Assembly (NCBI GenBank): GCA_963971305.1
Contig: OZ020307.1
Coordinates: 64,849,702-64,913,701 of the forward strand
Length of the DNA stretch: 64,000 nt
Source of the DNA: Arcuatula senhousia
Lineage: Eukaryota > Mollusca > Bivalvia > Mytilida > Mytilidae
Direction: 5' to 3'
Of the stretch, positions 12,571 through 27,500 are shown piece by piece (positions within the stretch are counted from its first letter, which is position 1; each line of letters begins with the position of its first letter). The position numbers and the translations under genes were made by a program. Under the pieces are notes generated by a model. That model saw nothing but the letters and a program-made list of their open reading frames with translations. It was not told where the DNA came from and made no database searches.

Positions 12571-15500
12571 CTGTCAGATAAAAACGACAAGCTTTTATTG
12601 ATTGTTTATAATTTTGTTGACTCCCTTTGCTTTTTATTAGAATCTGCAGTACACAGACAACACTCCTATTAAATGTAGCATTAAATAGTAACAAATGTAA
12701 ATTTTATTTTTATCTTTGCATATTAATTAGTTGAAAGCTGGCTCTCATGTTTCTAATGTATCTTTTATATGTTTATGTTTCTTATCTTTGTAATCATAAT
12801 GACAAACATATATATGATTTGTGATTGATATGCCCTAATGGGCCCTATGATTAGGAAATAAAGATTATTTATTTATTTATTTAATTTTAAATGATCAGTA
12901 AATCTAAGAGAAAAGGGAAGGAATTAAGACCTATTATGAAGATCAATAGAACACTTCCATTCAGAAATGGCATACTGGATTTGAATTGTATGCATTTTAT
13001 TTTGACCTTGGGCCAATAACAAAACAACAAGCAGTGCCTACTGGCCTCGTTGAAGGCTGCAGGCTGTTTTTCATTGTGGTCTTTTTAATGTTTTTTTAGG
13101 TATACAGTAGTTCCTTTTACTCCTGTGCTTAGGTCACAAAGATTCCGTGCTTTATCAATATTTAGAATCTACTGTGAATTCATTTATTTTTGTTGATAAT
13201 AATTTTCATGGATTTCGGAAAAATGCAAGTTCGTAGAATTTAGAATTCATGGTTCTGAAGTTGACAGAATGCAAAGCAATATATGGGGAATCAAATTTCC
13301 TGTATCAATGTCACCCATGAAATCAAGAAAACTGATACTCCACAAAAATAATGATTCCACAGTATCTTGATTTTAGATTAATGATTTAAATTTCCTCATT
13401 GTTATTTATTTCCTTTAAAACATGGAACATGGCTCACCTTCATCTCTCTGTATTCATCTTCAAACATATCAAGAAACATCTCTTCACTCTAAAACAGAAA
13501 AACATAGTATGTAAATGACATCCCTATTTCATATCTTTGCAAACAAGAATGTTGTACATTTATTGCTTTTATACCTTGACAAAATTTTGTTTGTGCAGTT
13601 GACTCATCTTTATAACATAACACAACCGAGGAGCCTAACAAGGAAAATAAAGGAGCTTTATATACTATGGATTTACCAATATCGTGGTTTGATGAAAATT
13701 GATAAGTTTGTGGATTCTCAAATTAGTGGTTCTTAGGTGTGTAGCATACAGATCAATTTTAAAAAACCTTTTTGTTGGGCATCAAATTTTGTGAATTAAG
13801 GCCATCCACAAAAACCATGAAAATTGATGCCCCATGAATAATAAAGAAACATAAGTGAGCATGGAACATTTAATCATTTCAAAATAACCGGTTACTGACA
13901 GAGAACTATTTAAATAGATGTTTAGTTTCAGAAAGTAAAAGAGATGACCTCAAAGTGATATCTTAACAAACCTTATAGAAGTTTCTGAGTATTTGTGTAC
14001 AACATTCTCTAGCATTCTCTACACTAGCTAGATGTCTATCTTGTAGGTAGGACTTGCCATCCTTATAGACCAACTGTTTCAGGAGCTTGATGGTCAGTTC
14101 TAATGTGGAGAGTCTCACTTTACTGCCTGAAAGGTAAAAATATATCAAAGTCAAAATAGCTGGATATCATTTAACAGTAAGTTGATGAGTGAAAGAAGTG
14201 TAATCAAATCCCATAATATGGAATCCCACCCTGGTGCTGTAAATTAACTATCAAGTGGCTGTGATAAGAAGTTACTGAGAAAACTGTTGCAAAAATTCCC
14301 CCCTTGCCCATGCCCACCAACCTGACTTTTAAAACCCAGATTTTTCACTCCTTGAACCCCAACCAAAAATAGTTCTAATTTTAATAAGAACACTATGTCC
14401 AAAATACGTGACATCCTTGGTACCTCTCTGCTCCTTACAATAACAACAATTCCATCTCAGGCAAACATTACTCTTCCAGAGCACCTGAATTCACTCTTGT
14501 TATGACTTGAGTTCCATTGTTGACTTCCGTTCAGTTGATTTTGAGTTTTGTGTTCTTGTTCGTGTATACGGGTTTTGTCGTTGCCCTTTCAGACTTTTGA
14601 CACTTAATTTCCCCATTGGTGCTTCTTAGCCTGCTTCACTGAAAGTGGTGCTATTATCTTATGATGATTTTTAGCTTGGATAATTGTTGTAGCAACTTCT
14701 GATGGCATTTACTTACCACTTTGACAGGCTAGAGTTATGATTGTGATGGCATTTACTTACCACTTTGACAGGCTAGAGTTATGAACTGATAGCATTTACT
14801 CACCACTTTGACAGGCTAAAGTTATGATTCTGATAGCATTTACTCACTACTTTGACAGGCTAGAGTTATGATTCTGATAGCATTTACTTACCACTTTGAC
14901 AGGCTAGAGTTATGATTCTGATAGCATTTACTCATCACTTTAACAGGCTAGAGTTATGATTCTGATAGCATTTACTTACCACTTTGACAGGCTATAGTTA
15001 TGATTCTGATAGCATTTACTTACCACTTTGACAGGCTAGAGTTATGATTCTGATAGCATTTACTCACCACTTTAACAGGCTAGAGTTATGATTCTGATAG
15101 CATTTACTCACCACTTTGACAGGCTAGAGTTATGATTCTGATGGCATTTACTCATCACTTTAACAGGCTAGAGTTATGATTCTGATAGCATTTACTTACC
15201 ACTTTGACAGGCTAGAGTTATGATTCTGATAGCATTTACTCACCACTTTGACAGGCTAGAGTTATGATTCTGATGGCATTTACTCATCACTTTGACAGGC
15301 TAGAGTTATGATTGTGATAGCATTTACTTACCACTTTGACAGGCTAGAGTTATGATTCTGATAGCATTTACTCACCACTTTAACAGGCTAGAGTTATGAT
15401 TCTGATAGCATTTACTCACCACTTTGACAGGCTAGAGTTATGATTCTGATGGCATTTACTCATCACTTTAACAGCCTAGAGTTATGATTGTGATAGCATT

Positions 15501-18500
15501 TACTTACCACTTTGACAGGCTAGAGTTATGATTCTGATAGCATTTACTTACCACTTTGACAGGCTAGAGTTATGATTATGATAGCATTTACTTACCACTT
15601 TGACAGGCTATAGTTATGATTCTGATAGCATTTACTTACCACTTTGAAAGGCTAGAGTTATGATTCTGATAGCATTTACTTACCACTTTGACAGGCTAGA
15701 GTTATGGTTCTGATGGCATTTACTCACCACTTTGACAGGCTAGAGTTATGATTCTGATGGCATTTACTTACTACTTTGACAGGCTAGAGTTATGATTGTG
15801 ATAGCATTTACTTACCACTTTGACAGGCTAGAGTTTTGATTCTGATGGCATGTACTTACCACTTTAACAGGCTAGAGTTATGATTCTGATAGCATTTACT
15901 CGCCACTTTGACAGGCTAGAGTTATGGTTCTGATGGCATTTACTCGCCACTTTGACAGGCTAGAGTTATGAATCTGATAGCATTTTCTTACCACTTTGAC
16001 AGGCTAGAGTTAAGATTCTGATAGCATTTTCTTACCACTTTGACAGGCTATAGTTATGATTCTGATAGCATTTACTTACCACTTTGACAGGCTAAAATGA
16101 ATCTGATAGCATTTACTCACCACTTTGACAGGCTAGAGTTATGATTGTGATAGCATTTTCTTACCACTTTGACAGGCTAGAGTTATGATTCTGATGGCAT
16201 TTACTCACCACTTTGACAGGCAAGAGTTATGATTCTGATAGCATTTACTTACCACTTTGACAGGCTAGAGTTATGATTCTGATAGCATTTACTTACCACT
16301 TTGACAGGCTATAGTTATGATTCTGATAGCATTTACTTACCACTTTGACAGGCTAGAGTTATGATTCTGATAGCATTTACTCACCACTTTGACAGGCAAG
16401 AGTTATGATTCTGATAGCATTTACTTACCACTTTGACAGGCTAGAGTTATGATTCTGATAGCATTTACTTACCACTTTGACAGGCTAGAGTTATGGTTCT
16501 GATAGCATTTACTCACCACTTTGACAGGCTAGAGTTATGATTCTGATAGCATTTACTTACCACTTTGACAGGCTAGAGTTATGATTGTGATGGCATTTAC
16601 TTACCACTTTGACAGGCTAGAGTTATGATTCTGTCAGCATTTACTCACCACTTTAACAGGCTAGAGTTATGATTCTGATAGCATTTACTTACCACTTTGA
16701 CAGGCTAGAGTTTTGATTCTGATGGCATGTACTTACCACTTTAACAGGCTAGAGTTATGATTCTGATAGCATTTACTCGCCACTTTGACAGGCTAGAGTT
16801 ATGGTTCTGATGGCATTTACTCGCCACTTTGACAGGCTAGAGTTATGATTCTGATGGCATTTACTTACCACTTTGACAGGCTAGAGTTATGATTCTGATA
16901 GCATTTACTTACCACTTTGACAGGCTAGAGTTTTGATTCTGATGGCATGTACTTACCACTTTAACAGGCTAGAGTTATGATTCTGATAGCATTTACTCGC
17001 CACTTTGACAGGCTAGAGTTATGGTTCTGATGGCATTTACTCGCCACTTTGACAGGCTAGAGTTATGATTCTGATGGCATTTACTTACCACTTTGACAGC
17101 CTAGAGTTATGATTGTGATAGCATTTACTTACCACTTTGACAGGCTAGAGTTATGATTCTGATAGCATTTACTCACCACTTTGACAGGCTAGAGTGATGA
17201 TTCTGATAGCATTTACTTACCACTTTGACAGGCTAGAGTTATGATTCTGATAGCATTTACTCACCACTTTGACAGGCTAGAGTTAAGATTCTGATAGCAT
17301 TTACTTACCACTTTGACAGGCTAGAGTTATGATTCTGATAGCATTTACTTACCACTTTGACAGGCTAGAGTTATGATTGTGATGGCATTTACTTACCACT
17401 TTGACAGGCTAGAGTTATGATTCTGATAGCATTTACTTACCACTTTGACAGGCTAGAGTTATGATTCTGATAGCATTTACTCACCACTTTGACAGGCTAG
17501 AGTTAAGATTCTGATAGCATTTACTCACCACTTTGACAGGCTAGAGTTATGATTCTGATAGCATTTACTTACCACTTTGACAGGCCAGAGTTATGATTCG
17601 GATCAATCTCTCCACCAATGCTATATTGTAATGCTCCTTGGTCTAAAAAAGAAATATACATGATATGATACACAATTTACTTATTAGGAGGGGGATGTCT
17701 AGATAAATATTTTGACAGAAAATTCAATGAAATCCTGTAAACATAGCAACTTTGCAGTGTTCTATACTCACTATATTTGTGACAGAACAAAATAGAACAA
17801 AAGTTATTGTGAAAACAAAACAAGTGTGGCCAGTAAAAGTATGTCTTGCCTGTTGGCACCACTGTGAAATTCATTCACAATCTATCTTACTTTTTAGTAC
17901 ACCATAACCCCAATTGTTTGAATACTAAATATCAGATGCCTAAGTATAATACTTTTCAAGTAATTCATTTTCCACAAAAGTTTTACAAAGAAGTTTAAAA
18001 CCCTAAAAAGACCTAAGTTCACAGATTCGTTTATACATGAGAATGGGGTCAAGGACACATGACATGGTGCCAGTTGCATATACTACCACCCCAAGTGTCT
18101 GTATACTAAATATCAGATGCCTTAGTATCATACATTTTCCACAAAAGTCTTACACCCAAAAAAGAACTAAGTTCATAGAGTACACACACAGCGCACAACT
18201 TCAACAAAAATAGTCGCATGGTACCCAAATTTGAACTTGTACAAGCTATAAGTTTTACAAACACAATGTTTATATTCAACAAAAATCTGTTGAAAATTGT
18301 AGATGTGAGATTGCTTTAAAAAGTGTAATGGATACATGGACCTAATTTTCATAGTCAATGGGGGACAACTTCAACCGTAACCAAATTGGAATTTGTCCAA
18401 GCTATAAATGATATAAACATAAATTTCACAAACTTCCATTCAGAATTTTAGGCGTGAGAGTGCTTACAAAAGTGTGACAGACGCACAGATGCCCAACATT

Positions 18501-21500
18501 TCTATGTCCCTGTTCAGCATTGTGGTGGGGGCCGAAATGGGGGACCCCCAAATCAATCCCATCCATCTGTTTATGATAAAAAACATCATTGTAAAATTTC
18601 ATAGCAATCAAATAAATAAAACTAAAAAGTTAACAGAGGAAACACACAGCTTCATTCCATAATAAGTCCACAATTTTTTGAATGGTGAAGGAAAACTGGA
18701 GTACACAGAGGAAACCAACGACCTTAAGCAGGTAATAGACACCTAATGACATACAGGTTGGAAAGTCCTAATTCACTAAACCACAAGAATCACCTGAGAG
18801 GTGATCTGTATACATAAATAGTAAATGTATTCGAAATACAAAATGATCAACTTTGTCAGTTTGAGGCAATTTTAATTTGAGGCAATGCTTATATTTAATT
18901 AATTGATTAGCTGTTTGAAGAAGTATACTTTTTAAAACAGACATTCAAAAAAAAAATTGTTTCGACAATAAAAAGAAAATTGGTTTTTGATAAACTAAAA
19001 CTAAAATTTCTCAATTAAAAGTATAGCAATATTTTGCTATAAATATGAGCAATAAGCTTTAAAAATGCTAAGAAATGTTTTAAGGGGAAATAACTTGGTT
19101 CCTATTTTGTCTTGAATAAATATGTCTTATGAAATCTACTCTTAACCAAGAATATTTTCCCTAAATTTAAATAGTTCTAGTCTGATAATATAGTCTTTTT
19201 GTAATGTTTGAATAACTTCACGAGATTTTACACTGGTATTACATGCAAGATTAGCTCATCATTTTTTTTTCTTCGCCAAGCAGAGTAAGGCGCTAATATT
19301 TTTTAGTATTTTTTTTTGGCATAGATTTTGTTCAAAATACATAACATTTGTCAGTTTTAGTAGAGGCATTCACCCAGTACACCTTCCATTAAATCTATGC
19401 CTACTTAAAAAAAAATATTAGATGCATTAGTCTAAAACTATGAAAAGAGCAAACCTGGACAATTTGTACTAAATCATAATGACTAAAACAATACCTCTGA
19501 CTTCTCTGTAGGCATCAGAACAGAATCCATCAAGCCTTGGTGTATACCTGGGAAAATAAATTGAAACATTTAACTTTAGAAATGACATTAGGAATTCTTC
19601 TGCAATATTTTTAACAATCATCTATGATTGACAATGACCTGCATAAAATTCACAATTTACAGGGGCGGATCCAGAAATTTTCCAAAAGGGGGGGGGGGTT
19701 CCAGACCAATTTTGCTGAAAATCTACACAAAAATTTAAAAATTTCGGAGGAAAGGGGGGTTCCAACCCCCGGAACCCCTCCCCTGGGTCCGCCACTGATT
19801 TACCTGCCGTAACTAAGTAGGGTCACCGTATTGAAAATTCAGAAATCTACACAGAATTTATTACCAAGAAAACACATAAAATGCCTGGAATACATGAAAA
19901 GTATTACTGTTATCTTATTTTCATAAAATTTTAAGCTTATTCTTTTTGTAACACATAAAAAAATGATAGATTTGGAGAGGAAACTTGCATGTAACATCTC
20001 ATTGCTTTCCTTGAAAAAGCCACAAAATAAGAAATGCTATTGCACAGACTTTTATTTTTTTGAGTTTTTGTAAAACTTTTCTTAATTTTAAACATTAATA
20101 TTTTTGTTGATTACACTAGAACGGAAATACCCATGCTGTATTTCAAGCTATGACTGTGTAAAACTGGATTTTACTGTCGCAAATAGCCGTTTACCCAACT
20201 CAGCTTCCCACCATCAGGTAAACCAAATTTGTGACATTAAAATCTTTGTTGTATGCAGTCACAGCCTGAAATACAATACAGTTATTCCCCAATTTTATGG
20301 AATTTACTGAAAAAAAAAATCCAACTAAAAAAAATGTAATTGCCTAGTTCCAAGATGAACATAGAAGAAAATGAGATGTGGAATAAGTGTATCCAACACA
20401 ACCTACAATATACATGTTTATATTCCCTGATAAAACTAAAGGAGATATAATACAAGACAACATCTAGAAACTTCAATTATCTGACAACATAGTTTTACTT
20501 AATGCAGCAAAATGTAGAGTAATATTATAGCAATTGAAAACTCACTTTCAATTGATTCTGATAAAACTGTTTCAAAAATAGAATTAGATCCAAATAAAAA
20601 AGAATTTACAAGGGTTACAATAGAAGACGAGCTATCGTGGCTCATGCGGAAAATAATAGATATAATCAAATAATAAAATAAATTAAAATCAGTTATTTGT
20701 ATTCCCAATTTGGTAAACTTGACACACCACTACCCATTTATACACACATCACAGTAAGAAAACAAAAGAACAAAAACAACATAGCTATCCACAACACAAC
20801 ATAATTTCTATCAGTACCTTCTGTAGTAAGCAATGGGTAAAAAGACAATATAATTTCATCATTACAATTTTACAATTTCTGTTACAACATTAGTAAGATG
20901 AATTCATTTTTTAATATGGGTTGTAGCAATGAAACCCATCAATGATGAAATAATTCATATTCAAAAACTATTATCAGTGTTCCTATATTCTAAAACTTTA
21001 ATTGGGTCTATTCTAAAGCATATTTCATATTTGATAAAGAGATGTGCTTGCTATGAATCTTGTGGGCATGGCTGTAGAAGGAGATGCGGATAAGCAGTGA
21101 ATTACAGATGGAGGCATCCATCATTAATTACTTAGTTTAAACATATTATTTTATCCTGGATTGGGAAACAAGCTTGATGCTTATGTAAATCCCTCTCCAG
21201 GTAGCAGTTTGCGAGTGTGGCCTTCGTAGCGGCCCCCATTGAGCCTACTCTTATCAAACTCTACAAAGGGGTCTTAAAGGTGCATGGGGTATTGCTCTCC
21301 GCATACACGGGACAACTTTTTTCATCCCTTCGTCTGAAGGACTAGCATCATTCCTTGAGACTATCCTGGCAAATGGTGTCAAGAAAGAGTCAGAAAATTG
21401 GTTAATGAAATTTTCACCCCAGATGAGGATCGAACCAATAGTGGTAGCCCGACGCATTAACCACTACACAACCGGCTCATTATTTACTTCACACTGTTCA

Positions 21501-24500
21501 TTTTTACATACACTTACCATCGTTGTGTCCCATGGCATAGAGTAAACACAAGGCAAACAAGGCTTCATAATCATTCTCACTGCACTCTAAGGCGTTAAAT
21601 ATGGCCTCTAGGTAGGGTCTGAAAAATACAACACAAAACACAGTCATTGTAAGGCATTAAATATGGCCTCTAGATAGGGTCTGAAAAGTACAACACAAAA
21701 CACAGTCATTCTTACTACATTCTAAGGCATTAAATATGGTATGAAATAGTGGACAGATTGCGGACAAAAGGTAAACTATTTGACTTCTAAATCCTCAATA
21801 CAAACATGTATCTCAAATCCCCATCCCACACACAAAGTAAAACCAAAGTTGTTTTATACCTATTGTCTAGACTAAAAGCACTAGGTTGTGGTTCGGCACC
21901 ATCAGAGGTAAGAGTTGTCCCCCTTTCTCTTCTTGTACTAATAAGTTTCTCCTCATCTGTGGAGTTTTGACTAGTACTGGGCTGCTCTGCTTCAACAACT
22001 GGCTGTTCAGAATCTGCAATAAGCAAAAGAATGGTTAGTCTGTCTTTAGTTAAATTATTGTAAGTGCAGAATTATGTGTTTATAATTCTGCAATTGGCTT
22101 TGAATAATTTGAAAAACAGAGTTATTTGGGGACAAACTGCAAGACAGAAAGCACTGGTTACATTGAAAGCTGCTGGTTGATTTACATTAAATTAACAAAT
22201 AATTAAAATATTTCCATGAACATATTTTGATAAAATGTTAGTGTAAACGTTCTCTAAATCTTTTAACAGTAATTATACACATAGATATACTGATAACATT
22301 TAAAGACAGATAATTTCAGAGAAAAAATATTATAAGTTTAAATTTATCTATTCTAGGCTTTAACACTTTTTTAAAATTTGGAAACAAGCATTATGCTTCT
22401 GTAAATCCCTGTCTAGATTGCAGTTTGTGAGTGTGGCCTTTGTTGCACCAAACATTGAACCTTCTCTTATCAAACTTTACAAAGGGGTTTTTAACATGCA
22501 TGGGGCATTGCTCTCCCCAAACACAGGACAGGACAACCACTTTTCATTCCTTTAAAAGGACTAGCATCTTTTTTTTGGGACCATCCTCACAAATGGTGAC
22601 AAAAGAGGGTCAGAAAATTGGTCCCTGAAATTTCCTTTCGAACAACAAACATTGGTGTTAGAAGACCAAAGCGTTAATAGGGACCGTCTCGTTGTGTCCC
22701 AGCTTTGTTTCTTTAGATCATAAAAAAGTAAAAATTACCATTACATATGTACCAGCAAAGATTATTAATGAAGCTTGGAGATTGAAATTTGTATATGTTG
22801 ATTTTAATAAGTTGCCCTAAAGCAATTTTTTTATTATTTATATTTGTAATACTTCAAATCAAGCACACAAGGCATTTTTTGGTTAAATTAGAGAAATTGG
22901 TATAAGCATAGACACCCATTAAATACTTATATTTTGGTTAAATATCTGAAATTGATAAATATTGGTGCATGCAAAAAACTAGTCACATAATAATTATAAA
23001 CTCTAAGTAATCAATAAAATAATCGATATCGAATAACACATATAAAAGATCATGCAAAAACAACAAAAATGCATTTTATACCCCAAACTCATAGTTTTTG
23101 AACTGATGCATAACATTTGTTTTTTGAATAAATTAAACTCAGCGATAGAAAAAATGTTGTAAACTTTAAAAAATGCCAGATGTCATTAAACAGGAGGAAG
23201 TTCATACAAGACCTTATGATAACACTATACTACCGAATGTCAAAAGGTTGTGATAAGTTATTGCTGAGTAAACTGTTATTAAAATATTTTTACTGTCTGC
23301 CAACTTGCCCCTACTCATCCTGTCGATATTCACAAATTAATGACCCAGATTTTTATTCTGTAAAATCTGGATGAAAATGATATTCTCCCAAACACTTTTT
23401 ACCTTTGTTTTCAATTAAGCTCAAAAACCACACCAGATATCTATTATCTGAAGTGTGAAAAATCTATCAAAGTCAAAAATGGCAGGATTTCCTTCAACAG
23501 GAAGTAGGTGAGGGACAGACCTGAAATTGAATTCCATGGTAGGGATCATAAGCTGATGCTGCATACTAAATATCAAGAGACTGTAATAAGTAGTTGCTGG
23601 GAAAACTGTTACAAAAATTTTATCCCGCCCACACGAAATTCAACATTTTATCACCTGGATTTTCACTCTGAAATCTGGCCAAAAATGTCAAATGCAATAG
23701 CATATTTTTTTATAAAATGCAATAGCATATTTTTTTTTTATATATATTATAAACTTAAAATTTCACAAGCCTTGGAAATGTTGCGAATGATAATGATTAT
23801 ATATTACAAAAGACAAGAGACAACTACAAAAGACATATACCATGCAGTTCAGTTCTCATATAAAATGTGGAGTTGCCTGTAATGACAGGTTCCTCTGAAT
23901 CACCTTGGGTAAACGGGTGTTGTCCACGGTTACTCTCCAACGTCACTTCTAAAGTCTCGACGGGGGCTACAAACTCTCTCAGTCTCTGTAACAAAAATAT
24001 TAGGAAATTAGGACGGTCACTTCTGATGCTTGTTTGAATCAAGAATTTAATATATAGTAATGGAAATGATAGATAATTATCCAATCTATCAAATGACAAA
24101 AAGAAAAGTAAAGGTCAGAGGGATCCTTTCTAAGGCATATGATATTAATTAAAAATATGGCTGGAAATCAAACTCCTCTAGATTTTACCGTACTTTAGCA
24201 TTTTAAGGTGTTGTTTTTGTGCTTGAATGATCTGAATATGGTAGTGTATTTTGATTTCTTTCTTCATATTTTTTTCAACTTACAGTTTGTGGTGAATCAC
24301 TGGAGACATCTTGTTGTATAGATAAATCTCCCTCAAATATAATCTCTGCTAGCTGTCTAACCAAAGGGGAATAACTGATGATTAAAAACACCTGTAAAAC
24401 AAATTTTTAACTTATGAAGTACATTAATAATGACAACAGAAAGGTCAACAAAATGAATATTGACTTTGGAAACAGAATGGAAGACGATTATTATAAGAAT

Positions 24501-27500
24501 ATTATACAATAAGGACAAATGGCTATAACCTTAAATTATATCAGATGATATTATTCTGTCTTGAATGACCACATACCGTATGTCAGTCATGTTGTAGTGT
24601 TTTGTTTGAATTATGCACTATGCCAATTTATGTTTTGCAATTATGCAAAACGCGTTAACAAAATTTCCTGAGCTTTATATACAGTCTTTAATAGATTTTG
24701 TAAGTTTGATTTAAGATTAATTTTTAGAACATTTTTGACTCTATATAAACCCACAGAATAGTAAAATTTTGCTGATTTCTGGGGAATATACAGAGGAAAA
24801 CAGACATACAGACATCAACCTACCTGAGATAACAGATAAAGAGCTACAACAGAGCTTATATGCTTCTTATCTCCCTGAAAAACAGAATCAAAATTTATTG
24901 GGTAAGAAAAATTAGTCCATATGCATACAATTACTGCAAGTATGTGATAAGGTGTGTAGCAAAATTACAAAAGAAACTGCTTGGCTTGCTTGATTCATAT
25001 TTGCTGCAAAATTATTGTTTTACTAAATAGTTAAGGCAAAGTATTGCCCTTTTTTTATTTGAAATTAAAGTCTGAGAGTATATTAATAATTTTACCAATT
25101 AGGACTGTTTCAGAATATGTTGTGTGGGGAGGTCCTTTTTTACATTATGCACATCCCAACCACCAATCAAATTTATTGGTTATTTGATATTTTCCTATTG
25201 CTTCTTCACAAAAAAATCTTCTTTTGTAATTCACTACCAATTATTCAATTTGTAGAAGTTCCTCCCAAAACACACTTCAAAATTGATTCTGGAAAAGCGC
25301 TCAATTTACAATGTACATCTATCTACATGTATCTAAATAATCAACAATACCTGTCTTACTAGATGTTTCTTCCTCATGGTCAGACAGTACACATACAATG
25401 GAATGAGAAGTCTGTTTAGGAACTGTTCTGTAAGGACTTATTACCCATTAATACACAATGTATCTAAATAATCAACAATACCTGTCTTACTAGATGTTTC
25501 TTCCTCATGGTCAGACAGTACACATACAATGGAATGAGGAGTCTGTTTAGGAACTGGTCTGTGAGGACTTATTACCCATTAATACACAATGTATCTAAAT
25601 AATCAACAATACCTGTCTCACTAGATGTTTCTTTCTCATGGTCAGACAGTATACATACAATGGAATGAGGAGTCTGTTTAGGAACTGGTCTGTGAGGACT
25701 TATTACCCATTAATACACAATGTATCTAAATAATCAACAATACCTGTCTTACTAGATGTTTCTTCCTCATGGTCAGACAGTACACATACAATGGAATGAG
25801 GAGTCTGTTTAGGAACTGGTCTGTGAGGACTTATTACCCATTAATACACAATGTATCTAAATAATCAACAATACCTGTCTCACTAGATGTTTCTTCCTCA
25901 TGGTCAGACAGTACACATACAATGGAATGAGGAGTCTGTTTAGGAACTGGTCTGTGAGGACTTATTACCCATTAATACACAATGTATCTAAATAATCAAC
26001 AATACCTGTCTTACTAGATGTTTCTTCCTCATGGTCAGACAGTATACATACAATGGAATGAGGAGTCTGTTTAGGAACTGGTCTGTGAGGACTTATTACC
26101 CATTAATACACAATGTATCTAAATAATCAACAATACCTGTCTTACTAGATGTTTCTTCCTCATGGTCAGACAGTACACATACAATGGAATGAGGAGTCTG
26201 TTTAGGAACTGGTCTGTGAGGACTTATTACCCATTAATACACAATGTATCTAAATAATCAACAATACCTGTCTCACTAGATGTTTCTTTCTCATGGTCAG
26301 ACAGTATACATACAATGGAATGAGGAGTCTGTTTAGGAACTGGTCTGTGAGGACTTATTACCCATTAATACACAATGTATCTAAATAATCAACAATACCT
26401 GTCTTACTAGATGTTTCTTCCTCATGGTCAGACAGTACACATACAATGGAATGAGGAGTCTGTTTAGGAACTGGTCTGTGAGGACTTATTACCCATTAAT
26501 ACACAATGTATCTAAATAATCAACAATACCTGTCTCACTAGATGTTTCTTCCTCATGGTCAGACAGTACACATACAATGGAATGAGGAGTCTGTTTAGGA
26601 ACTGGTCTGTGAGGACTTATTACCCATTAATACACAATGTATCTAAATAATCAACAATACCTGTCTTACTAGATGTTTCTTCCTCATGGTCAGACAGTAC
26701 ACATACAATGGAATGAGGAGTCTGTTTAGGAACTGGTCTGTGAGGACTTATTACCCATTAATACACAATGTATCTAAATAATCAACAATACCTGTCTTAC
26801 TAGATGTTTCTTCCTCATGGTCAGACAGTACACATACAATGGAATGAGGAGTCTGTTTAGGAACTGGTCTGTGAGGACTTATTACCCATTAATACACAAT
26901 GTATCTAAATAATCAACAATACCTGTCTCACTAGATGTTTCTTCCTCATGGTCAGACAGTACACATACAATGGAATGAGGAGTCTGTTTAGGAACTGGTC
27001 TGTCAGGACTTATTACCCATTAATACACAATGTATCTAAATAATCAACAATACCTGTCTCACTAGATGTTTCTTCCTCATGGTCAGACAGTACACATACA
27101 ATGGAATGAGAAGTCTGTTTAGGAACTGTTCTGTAAGGACTTATTACCCATTAATACACAACGTATCTAAATAATGAACAATACCTGTCTTACTAGATGT
27201 TTCTTCCTCATGGTCAGACAGTACACATACAATGGAATGAGAAGTCTGTTTAGGAACTGTTCTGTAAGGACTTATTACCCATTAATACACAATGTATCTA
27301 AATAATCAACAATACCTGTCTCACTAGATGTTTCTTCCTCATGGTCAGACAGTACACATACAATGGAATGAGGAGTCTGTTTAGGAACTGGTCTGTGAGG
27401 ACTTATTACCCATTAATACACAATGTATCTAAATAATCAACAATACCTGTCTCACTAGATGTTTCTTCCTCATGGTCAGACAGTACACATACAGTGGAAT

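Noticed and set aside
14700..17600. CRISPR-like regular array
   Set aside because: The repeats are strictly tandem with no unique spacers, and the unit is copied from a CLEC16A splice junction in an animal genome. The same applies to 25326-31858 and 33725-36120.
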